A stretch of 60,669 bases of DNA from Candidatus Sumerlaeia bacterium (GCA_026415575.1 JAOAGV010000013.1:1-60669), one strand, 5' to 3'; shown: positions 43,725 to 53,001, counted from the stretch's first letter. The notes: generated by a model from the sequence alone, not told the origin. Numbers and translations: made by a program.

Positions 43725-44735
43725 ATGCAGAAGCGGGGCAAACAAACAACGGTGCAGCAGCAAGCAGCCGAGCCGCGGCTTCAACTCTCGGTCATCATTC
43801 CGCTGTTCAACGAGGAAGCCAACGTCGAGGCGCTGTATGGGGAACTTGCGGACGTTCTCTCCCGGCTGGACCGCTCATGGGAGGTGCTCTTCATAGACGA
43901 CGGGAGCCGCGATGCAACGGTCGAACGGCTTCAAGGTGCCTCCGCCGGCGACCCGCACGTCCGCATCATCCGTTTCCGGCGCAACTTCGGCCAGACCGCC
44001 GCAATTAGTGCCGGCATTGATCACGCCCGCGGCCAGGTGCTCTGCCTCATGGACGGCGACCTGCAGAACGATCCTGCCGATCTGCCGCGCCTGCTCGACA
44101 AACTTGAAGAAGGCTACGACGTGGTCAGCGGTTGGCGGCGCAAGCGGCGCGACCCGTTTCTGACGCGCCGGCTGCCCTCGGCCGTGGCCAACCGCCTCAT
44201 TTCGTGGATCAGCGGCGTGCGGCTGCATGACTACGGCTGCACACTGAAGGTCTATCGCCGGGACGCGCTGGCCGATGTCCGGCTCTACGGTGAGATGCAC
44301 CGCTTCATTCCCATCTACGCGGCATGGTATGGCGGGCGGATTGCCGAGATCGAGGTGAACCATCGCCCGCGCCGCGCTGGCCGCTCGAAATACGGTCTGG
44401 CGCGCACGGGCAAGGTGATCCTCGACCTGATGGTCATTATGTTTCTGTCGCACTACTCGCGCAAGCCGATCTACGTGTTCGGCGGATTTGGGCTGGCGAT
44501 GTTTGCGGCGGCGCTGGCGATGTTTGCCTATTGGTTTTACGAAAAATTTCTTCGCACGCCAAGCGTCAACCGTCCGGCGCTGCCCGCACTGGTGGTCGGA
44601 ATGACCGTGGTGGGATTCCTTGCGATCTTCATCGGTCTGCTGGCCGAAATGATCACGCGCGTGTATTATGAGTCGCAGCACAAACCGACATATGCCGTAA
44701 AAGAAGTGATTGAGTATGAAAAGGAAGACAAATAA
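43725..44735 (+). CDS. GT2 polyprenol-phosphate glycosyltransferase
   Basis: The product has 336 residues, a paralogue of the protein at 41271. It has SVIIPLFNEEANVE near 22, FIDDGSRDAT near 56, the DGDLQNDP metal site near 110 and RPRRAGRSKYGLAR near 216. Two membrane helices end the protein (about 250-275 and 288-312). Both copies likely make a lipid-linked sugar for cell-surface glycans, perhaps on different donors. The preceding gap holds short stem-like repeats but no clear regulatory signal. Confidence 0.92.
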   Translation: MQKRGKQTTVQQQAAEPRLQLSVIIPLFNEEANVEALYGELADVLSRLDRSWEVLFIDDGSRDATVERLQGASAGDPHVRIIRFRRNFGQTAAISAGIDHARGQVLCLMDGDLQNDPADLPRLLDKLEEGYDVVSGWRRKRRDPFLTRRLPSAVANRLISWISGVRLHDYGCTLKVYRRDALADVRLYGEMHRFIPIYAAWYGGRIAEIEVNHRPRRAGRSKYGLARTGKVILDLMVIMFLSHYSRKPIYVFGGFGLAMFAAALAMFAYWFYEKFLRTPSVNRPALPALVVGMTVVGFLAIFIGLLAEMITRVYYESQHKPTYAVKEVIEYEKEDK

Positions 44736-44869
44736 AGGCGCTTGCGTTGCCCGCCGCATGAGGCTTGCCTCAAAAAAGACGCCATGAAAGCCTGAGAGAC
44801 AGTTGCCGAAAGGCACGGCAAACGTTTGGAAAAACCGGCTCGATAGCAAACCATCGCTGAATACCGCAA

Positions 44870-45799
44870 ATGCTTGCATACTGTATTTCAAGACTCATCC
44901 AATGCATCCTTACTCTCTGGGTCATCGCCACGGCGGTATTCTTTTTGGCAAAGTTGATTCCGGGCGGGCCCTATGATCCGGAGAAACCGCCGCCGCGCGA
45001 GGTGCGCGAAAAAATTGATGCCTACTACGGCCTCGACCGCCCGGTCGCCGTCCAGTACCTGCGCTGCATGGCCAATCTCGCCCGGCTGGACCTCGGCCCC
45101 AGCTATCGCTATCTCGACGAGCCTGTGCAGCGGCTGATCCTTCGGCATTTTCCGCCCTCGGCGGTCCTCGGCCTGCTGGCGCTGACGCTGGCCTTGGGAG
45201 TGGGCGTGCCCTTGGGCGTCTATGCGGCGCTGCGGCAAAACCGCGCCGCCGACTACGCCACACTGGCTGTGGCGTTGGCCGGAGTGTCGGTGCCCAATTT
45301 TGTGCTCGGCACGGTGCTGCTGTATGTGTTTGTTCACCGGCTGGGGTGGGCGGAAGTCGGCGTGGTCGGGGGACCGGCGCTGTCGAGCCTGATCCTGCCG
45401 GCGCTGACTCTTGCCGGTTTCTCGTTGGCGTTTATAGCGCGCATGACGCGCGCAAGCATGATCGAGGCGCTGCGACAAGACTTCGTGCGGACGGCACGGG
45501 CCAAGGGCGCCACGCTCCGCCGCGTGGTCTGGCTTCATGCCTGGCGCAACGCCATGCTGCCGATTCTGACCTATCTGGGGCCGTTGGCCGCTGCGCTTCT
45601 AACGGGCAGTTTTGTGGTCGAGCACATCTTCCATATCCCCGGCCTCGGGGCGTTTTTCGTTCAGAGCCTCGAAGACGACCCGCCGGCGATTCTCGGCGTG
45701 GCGTTGTTTTACTCCGCTCTGCTGGTCCTCTTCAACCTTGCCGTGGACCTGCTCTACGGTCTGGTGGACCCGCGGATCAAACGGTCTTGTTCCTCATGA
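44870..45799 (+). CDS. ABC permease, DppB/OppB-like, without partners
   Basis: The product has 309 residues with about six helices. The N-terminal ISRLIQCILTLWVI and the GGPYD motif mark the peptide-permease OppB/DppB class, and the EAA loop (FVRTARAKGATLRRV near 208) is present. Such permeases need a second permease, two ATPases and a binding protein, none of which is in this window. It overlaps lipB by ATGA. It may use partners elsewhere. Confidence 0.9.
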   Translation: MLAYCISRLIQCILTLWVIATAVFFLAKLIPGGPYDPEKPPPREVREKIDAYYGLDRPVAVQYLRCMANLARLDLGPSYRYLDEPVQRLILRHFPPSAVLGLLALTLALGVGVPLGVYAALRQNRAADYATLAVALAGVSVPNFVLGTVLLYVFVHRLGWAEVGVVGGPALSSLILPALTLAGFSLAFIARMTRASMIEALRQDFVRTARAKGATLRRVVWLHAWRNAMLPILTYLGPLAAALLTGSFVVEHIFHIPGLGAFFVQSLEDDPPAILGVALFYSALLVLFNLAVDLLYGLVDPRIKRSCSS

Positions 45800-46509
45800 G
45801 CGCCACGGGTTGTTCCCTTGTCTTTCGCAATCTCGGCCGCCTCGACTGGGATTCGGCCTGCCGCGAGCAGGAGCGGACGGCCGGGGCGATTGCACGCGGT
45901 GCGGGCGGCGACACGGTTCTGTTTGTCGAACATGAACCGGTTTATACCCGGGGGCTGCGGTTTCGGGCGGAGAATTTCCGCCTGCCTTTCGACGCCGCCG
46001 GTTCGATGTATTGTGGTATTCCCGTGCGGCGGGCATGGCGCGGCGGCGAACTCACCTATCATGGACCGGGCCAGTTGGTGGTCTATCCGATTCTGCGGCT
46101 TCCGCGCGGCGGCCCCTGTCTCCATCGCCTTGTGGCTTTTTATCAAGAGGTCATCATTGCGGCATTGGCTGAACTGGGGATTGGGGCGTTTGGCCGTCGC
46201 GAGGCCGTCGGCGTCTGGACCGTGCGCGGCAAGATTGCCAGCATCGGCGTCGGCTTGCGGCGCGGCGTGACGCGCAACGGTTTCGCGGTCAATGTGGCGG
46301 TGGACAAACGGGCGTTTGAGCCGATTGTGCCGTGCGGGCGGGAGGAACCGTTGGCGAACGTGGTGGATTTTGTGGACGGCATGGACAGGATGGACAGAGT
46401 GGACGGGAGGGGGAGAAGGATTTCCATTGACGTTGTGCGCGGGCTGGTTGAGAAGCACTTCATTCGGTTGGCTGAAACGGAATTGCCCCGAATCAAGGAG
46501 AGAGCATGA
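45796..46509 (+). CDS. lipB: Lipoyl(octanoyl) transferase
   Basis: The product has 237 residues. LipB motifs are intact: RAWRGGELTYHGPGQLVVYPI near 76-94 (glycine-rich acyl site), GKIASIGVGLRRG near 145 and the catalytic cysteine in VPCG near 179. The enzyme moves octanoyl from acyl carrier protein to lipoate-dependent complexes. A 9-base repeat insert (DGMDRMDRVDG near 195) lies after the catalytic part. The stop overlaps the Lrp gene start. Confidence 0.92.
   Translation: MSATGCSLVFRNLGRLDWDSACREQERTAGAIARGAGGDTVLFVEHEPVYTRGLRFRAENFRLPFDAAGSMYCGIPVRRAWRGGELTYHGPGQLVVYPILRLPRGGPCLHRLVAFYQEVIIAALAELGIGAFGRREAVGVWTVRGKIASIGVGLRRGVTRNGFAVNVAVDKRAFEPIVPCGREEPLANVVDFVDGMDRMDRVDGRGRRISIDVVRGLVEKHFIRLAETELPRIKERA
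46371..46415 (+). repeat. 9-base-period repeat inside lipB
   Basis: Units TGGACGGCA, TGGACAGGA, TGGACAGAG and TGGACGGGA recur with a 9-base period. They code for DGMDRMDRVDGRGR just before the C-terminal helix of LipB, a place where LipB proteins vary. Confidence 0.75.
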
Positions 46510-46991
46510 TGAGCCGGACCGTTTTGCAATTGTTGCGCGCCGAGGGCCGTCTGTCGGCCCCGGAAATCGCCGAGCGGTTGGGCATTACACCCGCCGAGGC
46601 CGCCGCCGAGGTCAAGCGCCTCCACGACGAAAAAGTCATTCTCGGCTATCGGGCCATTATCAACCCGGAGAAAACGGGCGAAGACAGCGTGCTGGCAATC
46701 ATCGAGGTCAAGGTGACGCCGCAACGCGAAGTGGGGTTTGATGCGATTGCGCGGCGCATCTACAAGTTTCCGGAAGTCCGCACCTGCTATCTCATGTCGG
46801 GAACCTATGATCTGTTGTTGCTGGTCGAAGGCGAGTCGCTGCGGCAAGTGGCCTCGTTTGTGGCTGAAAAGCTGGCCACGCTCGAACACGTCAGCAGTAC
46901 CACGACGCATTTTCTTTTGCGCAAATACAAGGAAGACGGCTTGGTTATTCATGAGGAAGACGAGACGGAGCGGCTGGCCGTCTCGGCATGA
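46506..46991 (+). CDS. Lrp/AsnC-family transcriptional regulator
   Basis: The product has 161 residues. An N-terminal winged helix-turn-helix (about 5-55; SAPEIAERLGITPAEAAAEV) is followed by an RAM ligand-binding domain (about 70-155). It overlaps lipB by four bases and lies just before an aminotransferase, a pairing often seen for amino-acid regulators. It may regulate that gene in response to an amino acid. Confidence 0.88.
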   Translation: MMSRTVLQLLRAEGRLSAPEIAERLGITPAEAAAEVKRLHDEKVILGYRAIINPEKTGEDSVLAIIEVKVTPQREVGFDAIARRIYKFPEVRTCYLMSGTYDLLLLVEGESLRQVASFVAEKLATLEHVSSTTTHFLLRKYKEDGLVIHEEDETERLAVSA

Positions 46992-47038
46992 ACACGAGAT
47001 GCGTCCCTCCCATTCCCCCAAAGCAGAGAACCTTGATT

Positions 47039-48247
47039 ATGTCCCCCGTTCCCCATAAAACGCCCTCGCGTGTTTCGCGGCTGGTCGAATCGCTTCCGCC
47101 TTCGGGCATCCGGAAGTTTTTCGACCTCGTTATCGGGCGCGAAGACATTGTTTCTCTCGGCGTCGGCGAGCCGGACTTCGCCACGCCGTGGCGGATTTGC
47201 GAGGCCGCCGTTTATGCCATCGAGCGCGGCCAAACGTCCTACACGTCCAACCGCGGCCTGATTGCCGCGCGCAACGCCATTGCCGACTATCTTCAGAACC
47301 GCTTCGGCGTCGAGTATCATCCGGCTACCGACGTGTGCATCACCGTCGGCGTCAGTCAGGGCATAGACATCACGCTGCGCGCCATCGTCAATCCGGGCGA
47401 CGAAGTGATCGTCATCGAGCCGTGTTACGTCGCCTACCGCCCGATGGCGCTGCTGGCCGGCGCAGAAGTTCGAATTCTGCCGACCTTTATGCGCGACGGT
47501 TTCCAGCCCGACCTCGAACGGCTGGAATCTCTTGTCACGCCCCGCACCAAGGCCCTTTTTCTTTGCAATCCGAACAATCCAACCGGAACCACTTACGCCC
47601 GCGCAACCCTCGAAGGCATCGCCGACATCGTCCGCCGCCACGACCTCATCGTCCTGAGCGACGAGGTCTATGCGGAGTTGACCTACGAGGGCGAACATGT
47701 GTGCTTTCCCACGCTCGATGGCATGCGGGAACGGACGGTTCTGCTGTCGGGGTTCTCGAAGGCTTGGGCGATGACCGGCTGGCGGTTGGGCTACATTGCC
47801 GGTCCGCGCGACATCATCGAGATGGCCGTCAAGGTGCACCAATACTCGATGATGTGCGCGCCGATCATGGCCCAGTATGCGGCAATCGAGGCGCTCAAGA
47901 ACGGCCGCCGCGATGTGGACGACATGGTGGCCGCCTATGACGAGCGCCGCCGCGTGATCACCAACGGCCTGCGGGCGATCGGCTTGCCCTGCATTCTGCC
48001 CGCCGGCGCCTTTTACGTCTTCCCCTCAATTGCCCACACCGGCATGACCAGCGAGCAGTTCTGCACAGAGTTGCTCAACCAGACCAATGTCGCGGTGGTG
48101 CCGGGGAACGCCTTCGGCGAGTCGGGCGAGGGGCATGTGCGGTGCGCCTATGCGGCCTCGCTCGAGCAGATTCGCACGGCGCTCGATCGCATGGGGGATT
48201 TTATCGGTGCGTTGCGCCCGCTCAAAAATCACGCACTGGCGCAGTAA
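47039..48247 (+). CDS. Class I/II aminotransferase (AspC/PatA-like)
   Basis: The product has 402 residues from ATG 47039. An ATG at 46988, coupled to the previous stop, is an alternative and adds 17 residues. PLP motifs are clear: SLGVGEPDF near 38, NPNNPTGT near 177 and the lysine in SGFSKAWAMTGWRLGY near 238. Substrates are not certain; aspartate, aromatic or branched amino acids are possible. The Lrp regulator upstream may control it. Confidence 0.9.
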   Translation: MSPVPHKTPSRVSRLVESLPPSGIRKFFDLVIGREDIVSLGVGEPDFATPWRICEAAVYAIERGQTSYTSNRGLIAARNAIADYLQNRFGVEYHPATDVCITVGVSQGIDITLRAIVNPGDEVIVIEPCYVAYRPMALLAGAEVRILPTFMRDGFQPDLERLESLVTPRTKALFLCNPNNPTGTTYARATLEGIADIVRRHDLIVLSDEVYAELTYEGEHVCFPTLDGMRERTVLLSGFSKAWAMTGWRLGYIAGPRDIIEMAVKVHQYSMMCAPIMAQYAAIEALKNGRRDVDDMVAAYDERRRVITNGLRAIGLPCILPAGAFYVFPSIAHTGMTSEQFCTELLNQTNVAVVPGNAFGESGEGHVRCAYAASLEQIRTALDRMGDFIGALRPLKNHALAQ

Positions 48248-48259
48248 GGGTCGGGGGCT

Positions 48260-49213
48260 TTATCGGCGTTCCAGAGGAAGAATGACCGAGCGGATCCACT
48301 CGCATTCGGCGCGAAGGCCGTCTTCGAGTTTGACTGTAGGCTTGTAGCCCAAATCGTTGCGGGCGCGGGTCGTGTCGGCGTAGGTGTGGCGCACATCGCC
48401 CTTTTGGGCTTCGGTTTCCCGGATTTTTGTGGCGCGGCCGGTAAGGATCTCCACCATGGCGATGACGTCATGCATATTCACGCGCGAACCGCCGCCGATG
48501 TTATAGACCTCGCCGGGTTTGCCTTTTTCAGCGGCCGCCAAATTGGCCGCCACCGCGTCGCTGATAAATGTGAAGTCGCGTGTCTGCTCGCCATCGCCGT
48601 AGAGTGGAAACTCCTCCCCCCGAATTGTGGCCCGAATCAACCGGTGAAACGCCATGTCGGGCCGCTGGCCCGGGCCATAGACGGTGAAATACCGAAGCGA
48701 AACCGTGGGTACCTCGAAGTTAATCCAATACAGTCGTGCCAGATGCTCGGCGGCCAGCTTGGTCACGCCGTAGGGTGAAACCGGCGCCGTCGGATGATCC
48801 TCGCGCATGGGCAATTGTTCGGTGTTGCCATACACCGACGAGGACGAAGCATAAATGAAGCGAAGGTTGCGTCCCTTGCAGGCTTCCAGCAGGCGTTGCG
48901 TGGCCAGCACATTGTTGGTTGTATAAATCTCGAAATCGCGTCCCCAGCTGGCGCGAACTCCCGCTTGGGCCGCCTCATGGTAGACCACCTCGACATCCTT
49001 GAGCAGTTGCCCCAAGTCCGTATCCAGCAGGCTGGCCTCGAGGAAGGTAAAGTGTTTGTTCTCCCGCAACGCCTTGAGGTTGCTCTCTTTGATCACGCGC
49101 GGATAGTAATCCAGAAAACAATCAATCCCCACCACGTCGTTGCCGCGGTCCAACTCGGCGCGCGCAATGGCCGAGCCGATGAATCCGGCCGCTCCCGTAA
49201 CAAGGACTTTCAT
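48260..49213 (-). CDS. NAD-dependent UDP-sugar epimerase (GalE/WbpP-like)
   Basis: The product has 317 residues. A GxxGxxG motif (GAAGFIGS near 7-14), an SSSVYG near 121 and the YxxxK pair YGVTK near 145 mark an extended short-chain dehydrogenase of the UDP-sugar epimerase group. ATG 49213 has a GGGGAG site upstream. It probably supplies a surface-glycan sugar; the exact substrate is not clear. Confidence 0.88.
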   Translation of the reverse strand: MKVLVTGAAGFIGSAIARAELDRGNDVVGIDCFLDYYPRVIKESNLKALRENKHFTFLEASLLDTDLGQLLKDVEVVYHEAAQAGVRASWGRDFEIYTTNNVLATQRLLEACKGRNLRFIYASSSSVYGNTEQLPMREDHPTAPVSPYGVTKLAAEHLARLYWINFEVPTVSLRYFTVYGPGQRPDMAFHRLIRATIRGEEFPLYGDGEQTRDFTFISDAVAANLAAAEKGKPGEVYNIGGGSRVNMHDVIAMVEILTGRATKIRETEAQKGDVRHTYADTTRARNDLGYKPTVKLEDGLRAECEWIRSVILPLERR

Positions 49214-49380
49214 TCGCTCCCCCCTGCCGCTGGTCTTTGGCTTCATCCCCTTGCGGACTGAGTCGAGGTTTAACCACACTCCAGAAAGAAACGCGTTCCT
49301 CCCCCGCTTTCTATGGCACACCGCCATCGGGTCGCCGACAGCCACCGGCAAGCGTCGCGAAAGTCAGCGTGTTGCCGGCC

Positions 49381-50196
49381 TCAGCCGCCTTCTTCCAGCC
49401 GAACAACCCGGCTGGGTTTTGGCTGCTGAAGTGTTCCGACGTTGCCTTCGTCTATTTTTGCCGTCTTGGGCGGCGTTGCAGGTTTGGCGATTTCAGTCTT
49501 GGGCGGCTGCATGTCTATATTGACAATGGGTTTGGGCGACAAGCCCTGCATTTCGCGCGCGCGCTCGGTCTTGGGGTCATACATGCGCGCCCCGCGCTGC
49601 ACCAGCATGTTCGTACGTCCGTTCTGGTCCTGTGTAAGGACAATCGTTCTGCCGGAAATCACCGTCTCCTTGCCGTCCTGCCCGCGCTGATGAATGATGG
49701 GGTCCTGTGTCAGGACGTGCTTGCGCGCATTGACGAAGTATTCATAGCGGCCGCAGGTTGCCCGCGTGATACTTTGGGCTGTCACTGGCCCCGTGGCGTT
49801 GACGTTGCGCATGATGATGTTGACGCGGCCTTTGCGTCCGGCAAGTGCAAGGATTTTTCCTTCGGGCTTGTTGTAGGTCATCTCATCGCACGTGAGACTG
49901 AAATCTTTTGTTTCGAGCGAGACATTGTCCACGGCGCGGAACCTGCTCAATTCCCCGTCATCGCCTTGAATCATTTCAAACTCGCCGTCCGCTTCCAACC
50001 GGCTTCCCGGACCCAGCAAATCGCTGATGGGGTTGGACGGCTGCTGGGCCGCCGGAGCGGCCGCAGGAGCCGGCGCGGTTGGGGGAGCCGGCGCCGGCGC
50101 GCCGAAAGCCGGAGTGAGCAAAGCAAACACTGCAATGAGAATAAACGACAGGGAAAAAATCACATTCCTGAAATGGTCTTTGAAAGCCACAAGCAT
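49381..50196 (-). CDS. LptA/OstA-like periplasmic protein
   Basis: The product has 271 residues from ATG 50196 (AAAGGA upstream); a first ATG at 50214 is possible. A signal peptide (about 1-32) is followed by an Ala/Pro-rich linker and an OstA-type beta-jellyroll (about 62-200: RLEADGEFEMIQ, then VSLETKDFSLTCDEMTYN). The family bridges LPS transport across the periplasm. It is the third gene of a minus-strand block after kdsC and a lipoprotein, the position of lptA in many genomes. Confidence 0.75.
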   Translation of the reverse strand: MLVAFKDHFRNVIFSLSFILIAVFALLTPAFGAPAPAPPTAPAPAAAPAAQQPSNPISDLLGPGSRLEADGEFEMIQGDDGELSRFRAVDNVSLETKDFSLTCDEMTYNKPEGKILALAGRKGRVNIIMRNVNATGPVTAQSITRATCGRYEYFVNARKHVLTQDPIIHQRGQDGKETVISGRTIVLTQDQNGRTNMLVQRGARMYDPKTERAREMQGLSPKPIVNIDMQPPKTEIAKPATPPKTAKIDEGNVGTLQQPKPSRVVRLEEGG

Positions 50197-50236
50197 GATA
50201 CTTTTTCCTTTCATTCCAAAAGCACTAACAACATAA

Positions 50237-51004
50237 TTATTTCTTGGTTGCGGGTTCCGGTGTCTCTTTTACACCAAATTGCACTCTTTTCCCTTTCGAC
50301 CCGCGAATGATGATCCCTTTAAAGCGATCATCACTTCTGAATGTCTCGCCGAACATGAACTGAGGCTGATTTTTTGTCTGCGTTATCATTTCGCATTCGC
50401 CGACCCCGTGAAGCAACCGGCGAAAGGTATCCCGATAAGCGCGCATGCACGTCACGGTTGTATCATCGCCGCGGCGATAGATAATCTTCCTTCCCGGCCG
50501 CCCCATAACATCGAGGTCGTTACAATAACGCGTGATTTCGGCGGGCAGACCGGCCTTGGGCGGCGTCGAGGTGGTCAACAAGTCTATGTTGGCTGTTTTC
50601 CCCCCGATCTTTTCATAGAAAGGATGCCCGGGCTTGATTCGAAAATCGCCTCGCTCGTCCAGCACAAAGTCTTTAAGATACAAAAAGCCTTCCGGAGCGT
50701 CAAGACTATCTTTTCTCTGGAACGTTAAGTCATAGAGATCGGCCTGCATGTTTTGCAAATGCGCAATGCCCAAGCGCTCATAAATATAACAGACTTCCGC
50801 GCGAACCTCTTCGGTTATCTGCCCCTGACGTGCCAAAAAAGCCACAAAATCCCGAATCTCCGCCGGAATCCCTGTCGCATCAGTTACGGTTGGAGCTGCC
50901 AGCGCATCCTCGACGCGCGTTTCATCCACCGCCGGCGCACCGCAACCCAGCAGGAGTGCCGACAAAAACACTCCGACTGCCAACGTTCGGACTGTCTTGG
51001 GCAT
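50237..51004 (-). CDS. Lipoprotein of unknown function in the lptC position
   Basis: The product has 255 residues from ATG 51004; a longer frame from 51067 lacks a better site. A lipoprotein signal (about 1-20) ends with LLLGC at Cys21. The rest is not recognised, and an LptC-type strand pattern is only partly visible: DEPEGFLYLKDFVLDERGDFR near 128 could be a beta-jellyroll edge. It lies between kdsC and the lptA-like gene, exactly where lptC is normally found. A replaced or highly diverged LptC is possible. Confidence 0.62.
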   Translation of the reverse strand: MPKTVRTLAVGVFLSALLLGCGAPAVDETRVEDALAAPTVTDATGIPAEIRDFVAFLARQGQITEEVRAEVCYIYERLGIAHLQNMQADLYDLTFQRKDSLDAPEGFLYLKDFVLDERGDFRIKPGHPFYEKIGGKTANIDLLTTSTPPKAGLPAEITRYCNDLDVMGRPGRKIIYRRGDDTTVTCMRAYRDTFRRLLHGVGECEMITQTKNQPQFMFGETFRSDDRFKGIIIRGSKGKRVQFGVKETPEPATKK

Positions 51005-51104
51005 CCAATGAGGAAAACCGACCGCGCTCCGTTTTTCTCCTTCCCGGTTCACTTTGCCGCCGCCCATTCCCCACGCCTGCGACCCCCGACTTCCGTGTTT
51101 TTGC

Positions 51105-51707
51105 TCAAGCAAGATACGCCTCCACACACTGATCCCACAACCCCTTGGCCTTGAGAATCGCCTCGGCGACCTCGCGCACGGCTCCATGGCCGCCCGGCGC
51201 GCGAGTCACCCAATCAGCCCGTTTCCGGACTTCCTCGCAGGCATCCGCCACGGCAATACCAACGCCCGCCCGCCGCAGAATCGGCAAGTCGGCCAAATCA
51301 TCGCCCATGGCCGCAACTTCTTCTTTGGCAAGATGGCGGCGTTTGAGAATCTCCAGATAGCAGGGCAGTTTTTTCAGCTGGCGTTGATAGACATCCTCGA
51401 TGCCCAGTTCGGTGCAGCGGCGCATGACCGAGAGCGACTCGCGGCCGGTGATGACCGCCACGTGAATTCCATGGCGGATGAGATACTTGATGCCGGCGCC
51501 GTCGCGACTGTCGTAACGCTTGAACTCTTCGCGGGTACCCAAAAAAATGCCCGCGTCGGTCATTACGCCGTCCACATCCAACACGAGGTAGCGCACGCGC
51601 GCGAGGGCGGCTTTCAATTGTTCCTCAGTCAGCGGCAATTTTTCGACTGCCTTTTTTCGATTCCCCCCAAGCCAACGCCATAATTCGATTGTGCGGCGAC
51701 CGCGCAT
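51105..51707 (-). CDS. kdsC: 3-deoxy-D-manno-octulosonate 8-phosphate phosphatase
   Basis: The product has 200 residues, near the usual length plus an N-terminal extension of about 30. HAD motifs are intact: VLDVDGVMTDAGIF near 42 (nucleophile Asp), ITGRES near 85 and the MGDDLADLP motif near 131. It frees KDO for lipid A-core synthesis, so the host makes LPS. The start at 51707 lacks a clear ribosome site. Confidence 0.92.
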   Translation of the reverse strand: MRGRRTIELWRWLGGNRKKAVEKLPLTEEQLKAALARVRYLVLDVDGVMTDAGIFLGTREEFKRYDSRDGAGIKYLIRHGIHVAVITGRESLSVMRRCTELGIEDVYQRQLKKLPCYLEILKRRHLAKEEVAAMGDDLADLPILRRAGVGIAVADACEEVRKRADWVTRAPGGHGAVREVAEAILKAKGLWDQCVEAYLA

Positions 51708-51942
51708 GCGGTGTCAAGAACAAGCCGTGCACTTGCCGTGCACGATTCCCGCGCAAAACACACCGCCTGACAGGAGCAGACAGTCCCACGCCCGCCTCGC
51801 GTTCTTCTTTCTGTTGACAGCGGCAGCATGTCGGCGGCACGGTGTGTGCCGCGTTTATGACGTTGCATGGCAAGTCGCAAATGACGGTATGACCATGAGA
51901 TCCCATAGCGGGCCGGCGCGACCGGCCGACGGCGGGTTGCAG

Positions 51943-52704
51943 ATGAAAGCAGCTTCGTTGCATTCGCGGATCAGACACGTTGGCATTTTGCTTGGGATGG
52001 TTTTGTTGGCGGCCTGTGCCGCTCCGCCGCCGGAACCACCCGCCGTGACCCCGCCGTCGTTCCGGCTGGCCGTGCTCGATTTCCGTGTTCCCGACCTGTG
52101 GCTCGACGCACTGTTGCCCGACAAAGCGCGCCGCGAAATGCACGGCTGGTGGTTCGGCGCGCGCGACGTGTGGCGCAATCCGGGCATGGGGCGCGTGGCC
52201 GCCGACCTGTTTGCCCACGAACTCAACCGCCTGCCCTTTGTTCACATGGTCTCGCGCGTGGACATCAAATACTACATGGCCAACAAGCGCCAGTTGATTC
52301 GCACGAAACTCGAAGAGCGGCGGCGACTGCTCGAACAAAGCGAGAACCCGCGCGACCGCGAGGAAGCCGGAAAAATTCGCGCCATGACCGAAGCCGATCT
52401 GGAGCGCCAGCTGGCGCAGCTGTGCACCAAGGAAGCGGCCTCGGGCGTCGGGCGCGAGTTGAAAACCGACCGGATTCTTGTCGGCCAAATTCACAACATT
52501 GCCCTCAATCACAACCGCACGATCCATTGGTTTTGGAGCACGGTGGACTTGGAAGTGGACTTGGTGGATGTGGACAGCGGGCGGGTGGTCTGGCACAAGC
52601 GTGCGCAGTTTTCCAAAAACTTCGCCTCCACGTCGCTTCTGCTGGAAATCGCCGCCCGCCAAATGGTCGAGATGATGAAGCGCGAGTATTTCTACCAGCC
52701 ATAG
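51943..52704 (+). CDS. CsgG/LpoB-like lipoprotein
   Basis: The product has 253 residues with a lipoprotein signal (about 1-24, lipobox LLAAC). The mature part has the RLAVLDFRVP start and the DRILVGQIHNIAL followed by a VDLVDVDSGRVVW strand near 200 that are typical of CsgG/LpoB-like outer-membrane lipoproteins, which assemble in the periplasm and can sense peptidoglycan synthesis. It faces away from kdsC. A GAC-rich VDLEVDLVDVDSG strand resembles the 9-base repeat by chance or origin. Confidence 0.68.
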   Translation: MKAASLHSRIRHVGILLGMVLLAACAAPPPEPPAVTPPSFRLAVLDFRVPDLWLDALLPDKARREMHGWWFGARDVWRNPGMGRVAADLFAHELNRLPFVHMVSRVDIKYYMANKRQLIRTKLEERRRLLEQSENPRDREEAGKIRAMTEADLERQLAQLCTKEAASGVGRELKTDRILVGQIHNIALNHNRTIHWFWSTVDLEVDLVDVDSGRVVWHKRAQFSKNFASTSLLLEIAARQMVEMMKREYFYQP

Positions 52705-53001
52705 TCTGCCGTAGTATGGTCCCGCCGGCATAAGACTGCCCGCCGCGAAAGATCAGTGTACGAATCCGCAGGAAGGTGGGTTTGGCACGGCGTCCGAATA
52801 CGGTCGCGGTGGAACGCGACCCTCCATTTGGATTGATGCGCAATCTACCGGAAAACGTATTAAAGCGAGCTCAAAGAGATACATCCTCCGCCGGCGTTTC
52901 GGGATGGAATTTGGTTGCACACTGCCCCCGGAGAATCGAATAGTGCCGTCGGTCAGCGGTTGCGCGGTCGCGCGAAAACGCTACAGCCCGGAGGGCATGC
53001 C
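52705..53001. other. 297-base intergenic region with a dispersed repeat copy
   Basis: It holds the minus-strand copy of the repeat found at 57-139 (core at 52808-52826). No gene is seen. The GH57 promoter should lie here. Confidence 0.5.
52808..52826 (-). repeat. Third copy of the 1-150 dispersed repeat
   Basis: On the minus strand the core TGGAGGGTCGCGTTCCACC and the following CGCGACCG match the copies at 57 and 121, with one changed base in the core. Confidence 0.7.

Noticed and set aside
52543-52590. VDLEVDLVDVDSG as another 9-base repeat insert
   Set aside because: The residues fit a natural beta strand of CsgG/LpoB-like proteins, so chance similarity is more likely.
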